Source: an uncultured Gammaproteobacteria bacterium
GTDB lineage: Bacteria; Pseudomonadota; Gammaproteobacteria; Pseudomonadales; Pseudohongiellaceae
Reading direction: 5' to 3'
Length of the DNA stretch: 64,000 bases
Assembly (NCBI GenBank): GCA_913060975.1
Contig: CAJXVC010000001.1
Coordinates: forward strand, 372,001 to 436,000
Part shown: in pieces, positions 9,098-18,427 of the stretch
How the letters are laid out: every line of letters begins with the position of its first letter
Numbering within the stretch: the first letter of the stretch is position 1
The notes under the pieces: model-generated
Seen by the model: only the letters and a program-made list of their open reading frames with translations
Told to the model about the DNA's origin: nothing
Database searches by the model: none
Made by a program: the position numbers and the translations under genes

Positions 9098-9784
9098 CTA
9101 GCTGTGTAACTGATCGGCGTGTCTTTGCAGAAGACGCTGAACTGTTTTAAAGCTGATCGGCATAACCGGGGTTGAGACTTCATTGGAAATGGCACGCAAG
9201 GATTTGCCTTGCTTCTTCAAATCCATAATGCGTCGCAAGACGCGCTGTTCCATCGGATTTTCAATCAGACGGCCGTTTTCATGAATCATGTAGCCAAATG
9301 GCCGGCTGCCGCCGAGATAGCGACCCTGCTTGCGCTGGCGCTGTTTGACACCCTTGATGCGTTCGGCTGATTTACGTTTTTCCAGCGAAGAGAACAGGCG
9401 CGTTACTTTTTCAAATGGCACGTTAAACGCAGATGACGTGATATCGCCACCAAGTTCCACCACATGAAGACCAACTTGTCGTTCACGAAATTTGCCAATC
9501 AGCTTCACAGCTTCCTGACTGGAGCTGACGATGCGCTCCAGTTTGCTGACCAGCACCACATCCCCGGTACGCACCATGCTCAGCAGGCGCTTGCCGTTGG
9601 GCCGTTTGTGAAACTCTTGAGTCCAGTTGCAATCTGAATCCCTGACGGATTCAGTCATGTACCAGTGCTTCTCCAGACAGTACGTCTGCACGGCCAGCAT
9701 CTCAGGTTCGAGAATAGCCTCCAGCGCTTCTGAGTCCATGGTGGCTTCCAATTCAGAAGTCCGGCAATAAGAATAAATTGTCAT
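9098..9784 (-). CDS. Small serine recombinase (resolvase-like) with altered active site
   Basis: A 228-residue protein with the N-terminal resolvase/invertase fold. R8 and S10 sit in the motif YCRTS, matching the catalytic R8 and S10 of gamma-delta resolvase. R61 in the KRPNGKRLL stretch matches R45. The helix KLERIVSSS has E83 where resolvases carry D67, keeps R84 (R68), and has S87 where they carry the catalytic R71. The C-terminus (about 150-228) has the GRYLGGSRPFGY segment seen in other serine recombinases and a helix-turn-helix near 193-220. No partner transposase, terminal inverted repeats or recognisable crossover site was seen. It sits between lolC and the rne leader. It could be a domesticated or non-catalytic DNA-binding relic, or a recombinase tolerant of these changes. 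Confidence 0.8.
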   Translation of the reverse strand: MTIYSYCRTSELEATMDSEALEAILEPEMLAVQTYCLEKHWYMTESVRDSDCNWTQEFHKRPNGKRLLSMVRTGDVVLVSKLERIVSSSQEAVKLIGKFRERQVGLHVVELGGDITSSAFNVPFEKVTRLFSSLEKRKSAERIKGVKQRQRKQGRYLGGSRPFGYMIHENGRLIENPMEQRVLRRIMDLKKQGKSLRAISNEVSTPVMPISFKTVQRLLQRHADQLHS

Positions 9785-10160
9785 CGGTGTCCCCGCCCCT
9801 CACTTGTCTTACCAGTGCGGTGTCGCAAACCTGGCCCGGCCAATCTACTCAAATTCCAGCGGTAGTCAGAGCGCTCCCGTGCGCTGCTCAATTTGAGCTA
9901 CGCCACAGAGAATGCAGCTGCCTGGATCCGTCTGAAGTTTTCCCCGAGTAAACCCTGCCCTCATCGCACCCCCTCTCATGGGTGGTCTGAGTCTTCGGCA
10001 CAAAAGCTTGGCGAACAACTGTCATCACGACAGCCACGCACATAATCACTAAAATGATATCGACCTTGATATCCCCGTTGCGGCTCATGCCCTGTCGGCC
10101 AGCAATACCCATTGCCTGAATTTGTTCTACGCCTGCGATTCCCCATCGTGACGCTAACTT

Positions 10161-10240
10161 CTTATTTTCAATCTTCCGACGTTTCAATTTTGCGATCTTG
10201 CAATTTTCCGATTTTTCAATCGTCCAATCGTCCAATCGCC
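10161..10240. repeat. Degenerate 8-bp tandem array
   Basis: Nine 8-bp units run in strict register from 10169 to 10240, with a weaker tenth at 10161-10168. The consensus is roughly CRATYKTY. Units at 10217, 10225 and 10233 are nearly identical (CAATCGTC, CAATCGTC, CAATCGCC), while those further left share the CRAT start but vary after it. The pattern suggests an old tandem expansion with later point mutation at the left end and younger copies at the right. Confidence 0.8.
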
Positions 10241-10368
10241 AGGTCGGGCCCGGTCACTAGCACCGGTTAACGGGTATTGTGTCTGTGTTTCGGCAAAGCC
10301 ACGTAGCGCCGTATTTTAACCACAGGTATTTTAGCAAGGCAAGGTAACTGCCCGGCTTGTGCATGACT

Positions 10369-10377
10369 TGTGGATAA
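10369..10377 (-). promoter_or_regulatory. DnaA-box match upstream of the rne promoter
   Basis: TGTGGATAA is the exact complement of the strong DnaA box TTATCCACA. It lies about 80 bp upstream of the proposed rne -35 element. A single 9-mer can occur by chance, so function is uncertain. Confidence 0.35.
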
Positions 10378-10455
10378 ATACAGGCACTTTTTCAAGTGCC
10401 CTCCGCAGGCCTTTGTTTTTTGGAGAGTTTTTTAGCTCATTTCCCACACAATTAG

Positions 10456-10484
10456 TTGAGCACCCCAGGGAATACTGCTATATT
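10456..10484 (+). promoter_or_regulatory. Probable sigma-70 promoter of rne
   Basis: TTGAGC (10456-10461) and TATATT (10479-10484) are separated by exactly 17 bp, close to the sigma-70 consensus. The predicted start near 10491 would give a leader of about 660 nt before the rne ATG. A long leader is expected, because RNase E genes studied in enterobacteria have long, structured 5' UTRs that mediate autoregulation. Confidence 0.6.
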
Positions 10485-10490
10485 GCAGCG

Positions 10491-11151
10491 CAAGGCAGCG
10501 TAGGCCCCTTTGTAGCCCCCTGCTCATCGCGTCTGGCAAGACCCCAAAAGGATGTCCAAGCCTGTAATTCCCGCGCGATTACTGCGACACCGGCACCCGC
10601 TTCGGACCTGACCCGCCTTACAACCGACGTCAGCTGTACTAAATAAATCCGGATCGGAACCGACACAGCACTAAAGTGTCAATTTAGATATTAAAGAGAC
10701 AACGGCCACGTGGCCAAAATGGCAGGCAAGCAACATCATAAGACTCGCCTCAATCGCCAGCAGATGAACTGCTGCCCCTGCCATCAAAGATTAACTAACC
10801 GCCATGCCCAATTGGCATGGTCATAGAACCAGATTGAGATTCTAGAAGACAAAATTCGAACAACCCGGCTCGCCAGACCACGTCTGTAGCCATAGCGGGG
10901 TTAAGCAGAACGATACGGCAAGGCAATTTTAAGAGAGAAAACAATAAGTTATATGCAATACAGGAACTGTTCTCCAAACTGAAAACCGCTAGACGACCCA
11001 CTTGTATTGGTTGTCCTGGCGTCCTGTGCGTTGGCTTGCTATCCCTCCCGGCCTGTTGAGATCACTCCGGAACCCTGTCGCAGGGGCCCTCCGTCGCGAA
11101 TCATGTCCCCTCCGAATCCCCTTCTGGTCACACACATAGAAGTGATGACTA
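10491..11151 (+). promoter_or_regulatory. Long structured rne 5' leader with several hairpins
   Basis: Between the proposed start site and the rne ATG there is no credible gene, but there are several inverted repeats. One is a 12-bp palindrome GGCCACGTGGCC (10704-10715). Another is an 8-bp stem pairing 10719-10726 with 10777-10784, enclosing a CAGCAG/CTGCTG hairpin (10758-10774). A third is a 7-bp stem CCATGCC/GGCATGG with a 5-nt loop (10802-10820). RNase E binds and cleaves hairpins in its own leader in E. coli, which adjusts rne mRNA level; a similar role here is inference. The exact fold was not computed. Confidence 0.55.
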
Positions 11152-14100
11152 ATGAAGAGAATGCTGATCAATGCAACCCAGGAAGAGGAACTCCGGGTTG
11201 CCCTCGTAGATGGCCAGAAGCTGTATGACCTGGACATCGAAAATCGCACCAGAATCCAAAAGAAAGCCAATATCTACAAGGGCAAAATCACCCGCGTAGA
11301 ACCCAGTCTGGAAGCCGCATTTGTGGATTTCGGCGCAGAACGCCACGGCTTTTTGCCACTGAAAGAAATTTCCCGCCAGTTTTACGCCAAGACCCCGAAA
11401 GGCAATGACAAGAGCTCCATGAAGGAGTTGTTACCGGAAGGCACCGAGGTCATCGTTCAGGTTGAGAAGGAAGAGCGCGGCAACAAAGGCGCTGCACTGA
11501 CAACCTACGTCAGCCTCGCCGGCCGTTATCTGGTATTGATGCCAAACAACCCCAAGGCTGGTGGTATTTCCCGCCGAATTGAGGGTGATGAGCGCACCGA
11601 TATCCGTGAAGCCCTGCGCAGCCTGACTATTCCGGATGGCATGGGCCTGATTGTCCGCACCGCCGGTGTTGGCAAGGAACATGAAGAACTGCAATGGGAT
11701 CTGGATTACTTGCTGTCCCTTTGGGACGCCATCATGGAAGCCGGCCAGCAAAAAACGGCCCCGTTCCTGATTTATCAGGAATCCAATGTCGTAATCCGCA
11801 TGATCCGCGATTACCTGCGCAAAGACATTGGCGAAGTCCTGTTTGATACCAAGGACTCCTTCGAAGAAGCAATTACCTTCATCCGTCAGGTGATGCCGCA
11901 ATATGAAAGCCGCATCAAGCTCTATGACGAGAAGCTGCCGCTATTTAATCGCTTCCAGATTGAAAGCCAGATCGAAAGTGCCTTCGAGCGCGAAGTGAAA
12001 TTGCCTTCTGGCGGTTCCATTGTTATCGACCCTACCGAAGCGCTGATTTCCATCGACATTAACTCCTCACGCGCAACCCGTGGTGCGGACATCGAAGAGA
12101 CAGCCCTGAATACCAATCTTGAAGCCGCCGATGAGATTGCCCGTCAATTGCGCCTGCGCGATATGGGCGGCCTGGTCGTCATCGATTTCATCGACATGAG
12201 CGCCAACCGTAACCAGCGCGAAGTGGAAAACCGCATGCGCGATGCCCTGGAAAAAGACCGGGCACGTGTTCAGGTAGGTCGCATCTCGCGCTTTGGCTTA
12301 CTGGAGATGTCACGCCAGCGCCTGCGCCCATCACTGGGTGAGACCAGCGCCATCGTCTGCCCCCGCTGTAGCGGTCAGGGCACGATCCGTGACGTGGAAT
12401 CTCTATCCTTGTCCATCCTGCGAATCTTGCAGGAAGAAGCCAACAAACAGAAAAGCCAGGAAGTGCGCGCCACTGTACCGTTGATCGTGTCTTCCTACTT
12501 GCTCAATGAAAAGCGCAGTGACCTTGCCGAGATTGAGCAGCAAAGCCAAACACGCATCGTGATTCAGCCTGATCCGGAGTTGGAAACACCCCACTACGAC
12601 ATCACTGGCGTGAATCGCAATAAAGAAACCTACGAAGTTGAGTCGCATTCCGAACCGGAACCAGCGCCAAATATTCGCAAGCCTCAGGCCGAAGCGGCAG
12701 CCGTACAAAGCCCTTCTGTAGCAGCTCCGCCACCACGCGCGGAAATGCCGAAAGCGCGCAGCAAACCGGCGCCCAAGAAGAAAGGCCTGCTGGCACGCAT
12801 TGCCGCGGCATTGTTCGGCAGCTCCGATGCTGACGACTCCGGCAGCGACAAAGACAAGAAGTCACAAGGCGGTCAAAACCGCAGTGGTGGCCAGGGTAAT
12901 CGCAACCGTCGTGGCCAACAGTCACGCAGTGGTCAGACAAGTGTTCGCGACGATCGTCGCAAGCGCGATGACAGTGATCGTCCATCTGGTCAGAAGCGTC
13001 GCAAGCAAGGCGCCAGCAATAGAGATGACGACCAGGCGTCCGGCAATAAGCCGCGTAAATCTGGCGGTCGCAAATCTGGCGGTCGTGGCAATGCCAATAA
13101 AGACCGTCCGGCCGATCAGAATGCCAAGTCTGATGCACCACAAGGTGACAACGACAACCAGGAACAGTCTTCCGACAAGCCGCGTCGCCGTTCTGGCAAC
13201 AAACGGCCGCGCAATACCGCACAGCGCCGCCGTGGGCCACGTCCTGATCAAAACGAGCAACAGGCAGATGGCAATACAGCTAACGCTGATAATCAGCAAT
13301 CTAAAGACAACAAGCAGCCGAATCAGGCAAGCGCACCAGCCACCGCTGATACGCAACCGGCGAGCAACCAGCCGAACGAGCGCGGCAATCGTCAGGAGCA
13401 AGCCAGCGAGCAAACCCAGTCTCGCTCTGGCAATGAGCAAGTAGTAAAAAGCGAAACTAGCGAAAATACAGAGCAGCAGTCTGCCGGCGACACGCAATCA
13501 GACAACAACGAGAGCAACACACGTAGCAAGCGTCCACCCCGCAAGCGTCAACCAAGACAACGTGGTGGCCGTGGTTCCGGTGGTTCGCAGACTAATCAGG
13601 ATACGGCAGCGCCAGCTGACAACGCGGCTGATTCCAGCAGCAATGCCAGCAACGACAATGCTCCGGCAGCTGCGGCAGTGAGTAACGAGCGGCCAACTCG
13701 TGCACCGCGAGCGGGAAAATCCCCAGAGCAAGTGCAAGACACTGCTCAGGAAAAGCCGCCAGTGGCAGCAAAAGCCCCGGATACCAAGCCTGAAAGCAAG
13801 GTTGCCAGCGCTGACGACAATGCCCAACCGCAAGCACGTCCTGCTGCGCCGGCACAGAAGCCTCAAGCCGAACCAGCAGTGGCCAGCGAAAGCAGCAAAC
13901 CTGCCAGTGCGGCCAAACCGGCTCCGGAAGCAAGCCCTGATAGCAAGCCCGTAGCGCAACAGGCCGAACGCAAGCAAGAACAAGCCAAGCCAGCGGAAGT
14001 AAAACCTGCTGCAAGCGCCAAACCAGAAAAACCGGCAAAACCTGACAACGGTAATGTTAAGCCGGTGCCTGCTAGTGGCCGGGCCCCAAATGACCCTCGC

Positions 14101-14178
14101 GAGATTCGCAAGCGTCAGCAAGTGGCAAGTTCTGCCGGTCAGGACGCAGGTGCAAACCAGCAGTCACAAACTGACTAA
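11152..14178 (+). CDS. rne: Ribonuclease E
   Basis: A 1008-residue endoribonuclease that starts mRNA decay and processes rRNA and tRNA precursors. The start [10 protein letters not shown] is the family N-terminus. The catalytic half contains the S1 domain (about 38-120), the metal-binding aspartates D302 and D345 (E. coli D303 and D346) and the zinc-link motif CPRCSGQG with C403 and C406. An amphipathic helix [16 protein letters not shown] near 543-558 corresponds to the membrane-targeting segment. The rest, about 560-1008, is low-complexity, rich in Arg, Gln, Asn, Ser, Ala and Pro, with many RRG/KPRK patches. Such tails scaffold degradosome partners, but their sequences diverge too much to name binding sites. 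Only a weak ribosome-binding site (GAAGTGA) precedes the ATG. A terminator follows within 30 bp. Confidence 0.97.
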   Translation: MKRMLINATQEEELRVALVDGQKLYDLDIENRTRIQKKANIYKGKITRVEPSLEAAFVDFGAERHGFLPLKEISRQFYAKTPKGNDKSSMKELLPEGTEVIVQVEKEERGNKGAALTTYVSLAGRYLVLMPNNPKAGGISRRIEGDERTDIREALRSLTIPDGMGLIVRTAGVGKEHEELQWDLDYLLSLWDAIMEAGQQKTAPFLIYQESNVVIRMIRDYLRKDIGEVLFDTKDSFEEAITFIRQVMPQYESRIKLYDEKLPLFNRFQIESQIESAFEREVKLPSGGSIVIDPTEALISIDINSSRATRGADIEETALNTNLEAADEIARQLRLRDMGGLVVIDFIDMSANRNQREVENRMRDALEKDRARVQVGRISRFGLLEMSRQRLRPSLGETSAIVCPRCSGQGTIRDVESLSLSILRILQEEANKQKSQEVRATVPLIVSSYLLNEKRSDLAEIEQQSQTRIVIQPDPELETPHYDITGVNRNKETYEVESHSEPEPAPNIRKPQAEAAAVQSPSVAAPPPRAEMPKARSKPAPKKKGLLARIAAALFGSSDADDSGSDKDKKSQGGQNRSGGQGNRNRRGQQSRSGQTSVRDDRRKRDDSDRPSGQKRRKQGASNRDDDQASGNKPRKSGGRKSGGRGNANKDRPADQNAKSDAPQGDNDNQEQSSDKPRRRSGNKRPRNTAQRRRGPRPDQNEQQADGNTANADNQQSKDNKQPNQASAPATADTQPASNQPNERGNRQEQASEQTQSRSGNEQVVKSETSENTEQQSAGDTQSDNNESNTRSKRPPRKRQPRQRGGRGSGGSQTNQDTAAPADNAADSSSNASNDNAPAAAAVSNERPTRAPRAGKSPEQVQDTAQEKPPVAAKAPDTKPESKVASADDNAQPQARPAAPAQKPQAEPAVASESSKPASAAKPAPEASPDSKPVAQQAERKQEQAKPAEVKPAASAKPEKPAKPDNGNVKPVPASGRAPNDPREIRKRQQVASSAGQDAGANQQSQTD

Positions 14179-14203
14179 CGCACACGGTAAAACAGTGACG
14201 CAT

Positions 14204-14234
14204 AAAAAAGCCCGGTTAGACCGGGCTTTTTTTT
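14204..14234. terminator. Bidirectional intrinsic terminator between rne and etfA
   Basis: A 7-bp GC-rich stem AGCCCGG/CCGGGCT (14209-14215 with 14221-14227) and a 5-nt loop are flanked by an A-run on the left and a T-run of eight on the right. It therefore ends with a U-tract when read from either side. It lies between the convergent genes rne and etfA and should serve both. Confidence 0.92.
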
Positions 14235-14291
14235 AACTTCGCATTAATGAAGTCTTGCAGATAACTATCACATTCTCTTATACGTGCAAGA

Positions 14292-15218
14292 TTACAATGC
14301 CTGTTCGAGTTCAGGCAGCACCTTGAACAAGTCTGCAACCAGACCATAATCTGCCACCTGGAAAATCGGCGCTTCTTCATCTTTGTTAATAGCAACAATG
14401 ACTTTACTGTCCTTCATGCCAGCCAGATGCTGAATAGCGCCGGATATGCCGACAGCAATATACAATTCAGGCGCGACAATCTTGCCGGTTTGACCCACTT
14501 GATAATCGTTAGGCACAAAGCCTGCATCTACAGCTGCGCGTGATGCGCCAATGGCAGCGCCGAGTTTGTCAGCCACTTTTTCCAGCAAGACAAAGTTCTC
14601 GCCATTTTGCATACCGCGACCACCAGAGATAATCACTTTGGCAGCAGTCAATTCAGGACGCTCTGATTCAGACAACTGTTCTTCAATGAAAGTTGCCATA
14701 GTTTGTTCGGCGACAAAGTCAGATGCTTCAACTGAGGCACTTCCACCCTGCTCGGCTTCAGCAAAAGCAGTGGTTCGTACTGTGATGACCTTGATGGCAT
14801 CTTCGGTCTGCACTGTCGCCAGCGCGTTACCCGCATAAATGGGGCGCACGAAGGTGTCAGCACTTTTCACTTCGATAATGTCGGATATCTGATCCACATC
14901 CAGCAGTGCCGCCGCTCTGGGCAGGAAATTCTTACCCCCGGTCGTGGCCGCAGCAAGAATATGCGAATAACTCTTACCTAACTCAGCAATGAGTGGCGCC
15001 ATGCTTTCGGCTATTTGATGCTCATAACAGGTGTGGTCGGCAAGAATAACTTTCTGCACACCGGCGATTTGCGCGGCAGCATCGGCGACTGCCTGGCATC
15101 CGGAGCCAGCAACTAGAATATCGATGTCACCATCGATTTCGCTTGCTGCAGTTACGGTATTCAGAGTAGCTGGTTTCAGTGAACTGTTATCGTGTTCAGC
15201 GATTACGAGAATTGTCAT
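14292..15218 (-). CDS. etfA: Electron transfer flavoprotein alpha subunit
   Basis: A 308-residue FAD-binding subunit. The C-terminal domain (about 185-308) carries the alpha-ETF signature [13 protein letters not shown], followed by AGMKDS and VAIN, plus [11 protein letters not shown] earlier. With EtfB it takes electrons from acyl-CoA and other dehydrogenases and passes them to ETF-quinone oxidoreductase, linking fatty and amino acid oxidation to respiration. It follows etfB by 8 bp in the same operon, with the common etfB-etfA order. The dehydrogenases it serves are not in this window. A strong terminator lies beyond its stop. Confidence 0.95.
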   Translation of the reverse strand: MTILVIAEHDNSSLKPATLNTVTAASEIDGDIDILVAGSGCQAVADAAAQIAGVQKVILADHTCYEHQIAESMAPLIAELGKSYSHILAAATTGGKNFLPRAAALLDVDQISDIIEVKSADTFVRPIYAGNALATVQTEDAIKVITVRTTAFAEAEQGGSASVEASDFVAEQTMATFIEEQLSESERPELTAAKVIISGGRGMQNGENFVLLEKVADKLGAAIGASRAAVDAGFVPNDYQVGQTGKIVAPELYIAVGISGAIQHLAGMKDSKVIVAINKDEEAPIFQVADYGLVADLFKVLPELEQAL

Positions 15219-15226
15219 GCTAATCC

Positions 15227-15976
15227 CTATATAACCTTGGCTTCGGTTTTCAGTTTATTCACCAGCTCTTCCACTGATTCGACTTTAACGCCTGCAGTGC
15301 GCTCAGGTGGTGGTGCCACGCTGAGTGTTTTTACTTTCGAAGTGATATCGACACCGAGTTCAGCAGGTGTGGTGCTGTCGATTGGCTTCTTCTTCGCCTT
15401 CATTATATTCGGCAAGGAAGCGTAGCGAGGTTCGTTCAAGCGCAGGTCAGTAGTCACAATGGCAGGCAGATCCAGTTGCACTGTTTGCTCACCGCCATCG
15501 ATCTCACGAGTGACAGCGATCTTGCCATCCTGAAGTTCTGCCTTACAGGCGAATGTGCCTTGCGGGTAGTTACACAGCGCAGCCAGCATCTGGCCTACTT
15601 GATTGTTGTCGGAATCGATCGACAACTTGCCAAGAATGACCAGGTCGATGCCTTCTTTTTCGATAATGGTTTTGAGAATTTTGGCGACTGCCAGCGGCTT
15701 AACCTCTTCCTCGGTCTCAACCAGAATGCCGCGATCAGAACCCAGCGCCAGAGCGGTACGCAGTTGCTCCTGAGCAGCTTGCGGGCCAATGGAGACGGCA
15801 ATGACTTCATCGGCTGCACCGGCTTCTTTCAAGCGAATGGCTTCTTCAACGGCGATTTCACAAAAAGGATTAATCGCCATCTTGGCATTGGTCAAATCAA
15901 CACCGGTTCCGTCAGAATTGACCCTGACTCGCACATACGCATCTACGACGCGCTTAACTCCCACAAGAATCTTCAT
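15227..15976 (-). CDS. etfB: Electron transfer flavoprotein beta subunit
   Basis: A 249-residue subunit starting [19 protein letters not shown], the usual EtfB N-terminus. It has the beta-ETF signature region [20 protein letters not shown] near residues 183-202 and the DSDNNQVGQ segment near 124, which in group I ETFs helps bind AMP. It heads the two-gene etfBA operon. A candidate promoter lies about 100 bp upstream. Length fits the family (about 250). Confidence 0.95.
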   Translation of the reverse strand: MKILVGVKRVVDAYVRVRVNSDGTGVDLTNAKMAINPFCEIAVEEAIRLKEAGAADEVIAVSIGPQAAQEQLRTALALGSDRGILVETEEEVKPLAVAKILKTIIEKEGIDLVILGKLSIDSDNNQVGQMLAALCNYPQGTFACKAELQDGKIAVTREIDGGEQTVQLDLPAIVTTDLRLNEPRYASLPNIMKAKKKPIDSTTPAELGVDITSKVKTLSVAPPPERTAGVKVESVEELVNKLKTEAKVI

Positions 15977-16079
15977 GGATTCCCCACTTTGAATAGCATT
16001 ACTTAGGATGGATGCTGACAGTTAAAGGCTCAGAATCCATTCCCGACCATTGCTGTAAGCACCTGAAAAAAGGGGGCTT

Positions 16080-16108
16080 ATAATGCCGTTTTTGCTTGTT
16101 TAGGTCAA
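16080..16108 (-). promoter_or_regulatory. Candidate sigma-70 promoter of etfBA
   Basis: On the minus strand TTGACC (16108-16103) and CATTAT (16085-16080) are spaced by 17 bp. The predicted start near 16073 would give a leader of about 97 nt before etfB. The -10 element matches the consensus at only four of six positions. Confidence 0.42.
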
Positions 16109-16261
16109 TTCCCACCGGCATCACTGGACTGCCAACTCAGCGGCAATCTGCACAATCGAATCCAGGAGCGAACTTGTACAGAGCGCCGACGGCAGCGCCA
16201 GGCTGCACAAGCCATCAGGCAGCGTACTAAAAGACAGATTTTCATAGCGCTTTATTCAGGC

Positions 16262-16380
16262 CCTCTGTCCAGACTCTCTATCCAGTCTCTCAATCCAGAC
16301 TCTCTATCCAGTCTCTCATCCAGGTCCTCATCCAGACTCTCAATCCAATCTCTCAATCAGGTCCCGCTTTCAATCCAGTC
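16262..16380. repeat. 13-bp degenerate tandem array after the DUF1285 gene
   Basis: Units start at 16262, 16275, 16288, 16301 and 16314, an 11-bp variant is at 16327, and further 13-bp units are at 16338 and 16351, with a longer 17-bp unit ending at 16380. The plus-strand consensus is about TCTCWATCCAGWC. Units 2 and 4 are identical (TCTCTATCCAGTC). The array ends five bases from the stop codon of the adjacent minus-strand gene, so it starts just after translation ends. Between it and the etfB promoter (about 16109-16261) I see nothing recognisable. Confidence 0.82.
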
Positions 16381-16385
16381 TCGCC

Positions 16386-17078
16386 TTAAGCTTTCCCGGG
16401 AGCTGCTGACAAGGGGAAGAAGAGCCCGCAACTCCATACCCCCATCTCCTCTTGGTCACCCTCTTGTTCGCCTTCCCCACGGCTTACAGCAAGTTCAACA
16501 AGACGGTAGAACACCGCGCGAGTGATAAGCGCATGCAATCCTGAGCGGACTTTGATGACTGGATGGGGTGCGTCACTTTGACCGGCGTTGTCATCTGGCC
16601 CGGCGCCGATAGTCAGTGGATGATTGCTATCCAGTCGTATCTCTTCGCCCACGTTGCTAGTAAAGATAATCTCCTGGGTCGCTGCAGCAGATTCTGGCTC
16701 TGGTGTCTTAGCCAGGCTGCCGGAGGCACCAGCACCCACCCCTTCAGGTGCACTACTGTTCCTGCTACCGGGAGTATGCACATCCATCGCCACTGCCAGA
16801 AAGGGAGTGTCCTCAACCTGAATGCGTACTTTCTCAACCGGGGTCACCAGAAAATACTCATCACCCTCACGCTTGAGAATACTGGCAAACAATTTCACCA
16901 TCGCCATGCGACGAATGGGTCGCCCTTCATGTACCCAGCTGCCGTCGCGGCAGATGCGCATGTCAATATCGCCGCAGAATGGCGGGTCCCATAAGTGCAC
17001 CGGCGCCGGGCCCTGGGTTTTGATCGCATTGACCATGGCAAAAGGATCAGGCGAAAGATGGTTGCTTGAGTCTGTCAT
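16386..17078 (-). CDS. DUF1285 family protein
   Basis: A 230-residue cytoplasmic protein. Recognisable DUF1285 segments are LWDPPFCGDIDMRICRDGSW (about 29-48), RRMAMVKLFASILKREGDEYFLVTPVEKVRI (about 56-86) and, near the C-terminus, IKVRSGLHALITRAVFYRLVELA. Between them, about residues 100-135, is a Gly/Ala/Ser/Pro-rich low-complexity insert, and the C-terminal tail is also low-complexity. Both make the protein longer than the roughly 180 residues I recall for the family. Its biochemical function is not established. It is transcribed away from mnmH; the 240-bp gap between the two starts should contain both promoters. A 13-bp tandem array begins five bases after its stop. Confidence 0.75.
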   Translation of the reverse strand: MTDSSNHLSPDPFAMVNAIKTQGPAPVHLWDPPFCGDIDMRICRDGSWVHEGRPIRRMAMVKLFASILKREGDEYFLVTPVEKVRIQVEDTPFLAVAMDVHTPGSRNSSAPEGVGAGASGSLAKTPEPESAAATQEIIFTSNVGEEIRLDSNHPLTIGAGPDDNAGQSDAPHPVIKVRSGLHALITRAVFYRLVELAVSRGEGEQEGDQEEMGVWSCGLFFPLSAAPGKA

Positions 17079-17320
17079 ATTGCTAAAGCGCTGCTATCGG
17101 TTGGTTGTCTGTTTGCTATCTATTGACTACCGAGTTGGTTGAAGAGTCGCTTGGTGACGACGCGGATATTGTCTTCCACACTATCACAAAGCCGGCACGG
17201 GATAGAATGACGTGCCCGCCCATCTTTGCCGTAATTTCAGTCAGAGATACCTCTCACTTTCCCTCATGACACTGATACACTTGAGTATTGTTTCAGCGTC
17301 CGGATTTTCCCACTTGCTCA

Positions 17321-18427
17321 ATGTCTGACCTCATTCCTGCCGCACGATTTGCCCAGCTGTTTTTACAGGGTACTCCCCTGCTCGATGTGCGTGCGCCAAT
17401 CGAATACCAGCGCGGCGCCTTCCCGAACGCAGTCAATATTGCATTGCTGGATGACGAGCAGCGTGAAGCAATTGGTATTCGCTACAAACAAGCCGGACAG
17501 GCTGCTGCCGTTGAACTGGGACACGAGCTGATCAATGGTGCGACTAAAGATCAGCGGCTGACTGACTGGCGTGAGTTCATTGGCATGCACGACAATCCGG
17601 CGCTTTATTGTTTTCGCGGCGGCATGCGATCACAAATCGTACAGCAGTGGCTAGCCGACGCCGGCATTGCAATACCCAGAATTGCAGGCGGCTATAAAGC
17701 CCTGCGGCGTTTTCTGATCGATACTCTTGAAACCGCTATCGACCGCTATGATTTTATAATTGTTGCCGGCCAGACAGGCAGCGGGAAAACCCATATGCTA
17801 GCCCAGCTTCCCCATCATATCGATCTTGAAGGGCAAGCCAATCATCGCGGCTCAGCATTTGGACCAAGACTCGGTGGCCAACCCTCGCAGATCGATTTTG
17901 AGAATCGCCTTGCCATTGATTTTCTGTACATTAACCAGGCAAATCCGCGCCATGTTTTCCTCGAAGATGAAAGCAGCGCAATTGGTTCGCTGTCCCTGCC
18001 CCGTCCACTCATTAGCAGAATGCGTGAATCGCCGTTAGCGGTACTGGAAGTATCATTCGCAGAGCGTACTGAGACTATTCTCAATGATTACATCCTTGCC
18101 AACTTGAGCGATTGGCAGACGCATTCACCCGATGATGCGCTGGAACAGTTTGCACACTACTTGCGCACAAGCATGGGGAAGATTCGCCGGCGCCTCGGCG
18201 CTGATGGTTTTGCAAGAATAAGCAGCTTGCTCGAATCGGCTCTGACTACGCAGATCAATACCGGCTCGGTTGATGAACACCGCCATTGGATCGACGAGCT
18301 CTTACGACACTATTACGATCCCATGTATAACTATCAGCTTGGCAAAAAGCTTTCACGAATCATTTTTCGCGGTGATGCAAATGAGTTTATCGCCTGGGCG
18401 AGTCACTTGTCGGAACCAAACAAATGA
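17321..18427 (+). CDS. mnmH: tRNA 2-selenouridine/geranyl-2-thiouridine synthase
   Basis: A rhodanese domain (about 5-130) is joined to a P-loop domain. The start was placed at ATG 17321 rather than the upstream TTG at 17288. From the ATG the catalytic cysteine of YCFRGGMRSQ is C97, the same number as in E. coli SelU, and the protein is 368 residues, the usual length. The P-loop GQTGSGKT is at about 150-157. The enzyme geranylates 2-thiouridine and exchanges sulfur for selenium at the wobble position of tRNAs for Lys, Glu and Gln. The gene overlaps the next one by ATGA, so they are probably translationally coupled. No selD is in the window, so selenium use cannot be judged. Confidence 0.92.
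   Translation: MSDLIPAARFAQLFLQGTPLLDVRAPIEYQRGAFPNAVNIALLDDEQREAIGIRYKQAGQAAAVELGHELINGATKDQRLTDWREFIGMHDNPALYCFRGGMRSQIVQQWLADAGIAIPRIAGGYKALRRFLIDTLETAIDRYDFIIVAGQTGSGKTHMLAQLPHHIDLEGQANHRGSAFGPRLGGQPSQIDFENRLAIDFLYINQANPRHVFLEDESSAIGSLSLPRPLISRMRESPLAVLEVSFAERTETILNDYILANLSDWQTHSPDDALEQFAHYLRTSMGKIRRRLGADGFARISSLLESALTTQINTGSVDEHRHWIDELLRHYYDPMYNYQLGKKLSRIIFRGDANEFIAWASHLSEPNK

Larger units (their letters stand above)
9785..10455. other. Gene-poor region between recombinase and rne promoter
   Basis: This stretch of about 670 bp separates the divergent recombinase and rne genes. No reading frame in it has credible coding character. The 115-codon frame on the minus strand (9888-10235) is largely created by the 8-bp tandem array. 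Recognisable contents are that array (10161-10240) and one perfect DnaA-box sequence (10369-10377). I saw nothing else that I could support. Confidence 0.6.

Noticed and set aside
9888-10235. 115-codon minus-strand frame between the recombinase and rne
   Set aside because: Its N-terminal half is the translated 8-bp tandem array; no ribosome-binding site, domain or coding bias.
10359-10646. 95-codon frame in the rne leader region
   Set aside because: It spans the rne promoter and shows no recognisable protein features.
13498-14121. Long frame antisense to the rne tail
   Set aside because: It arises from the low-complexity composition of the RNase E C-terminus; the sense gene is certain.
17288-17320. 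mnmH starting at TTG 17288
   Set aside because: The ATG at 17321 puts the catalytic cysteine at residue 97 as in E. coli SelU and gives the usual length.
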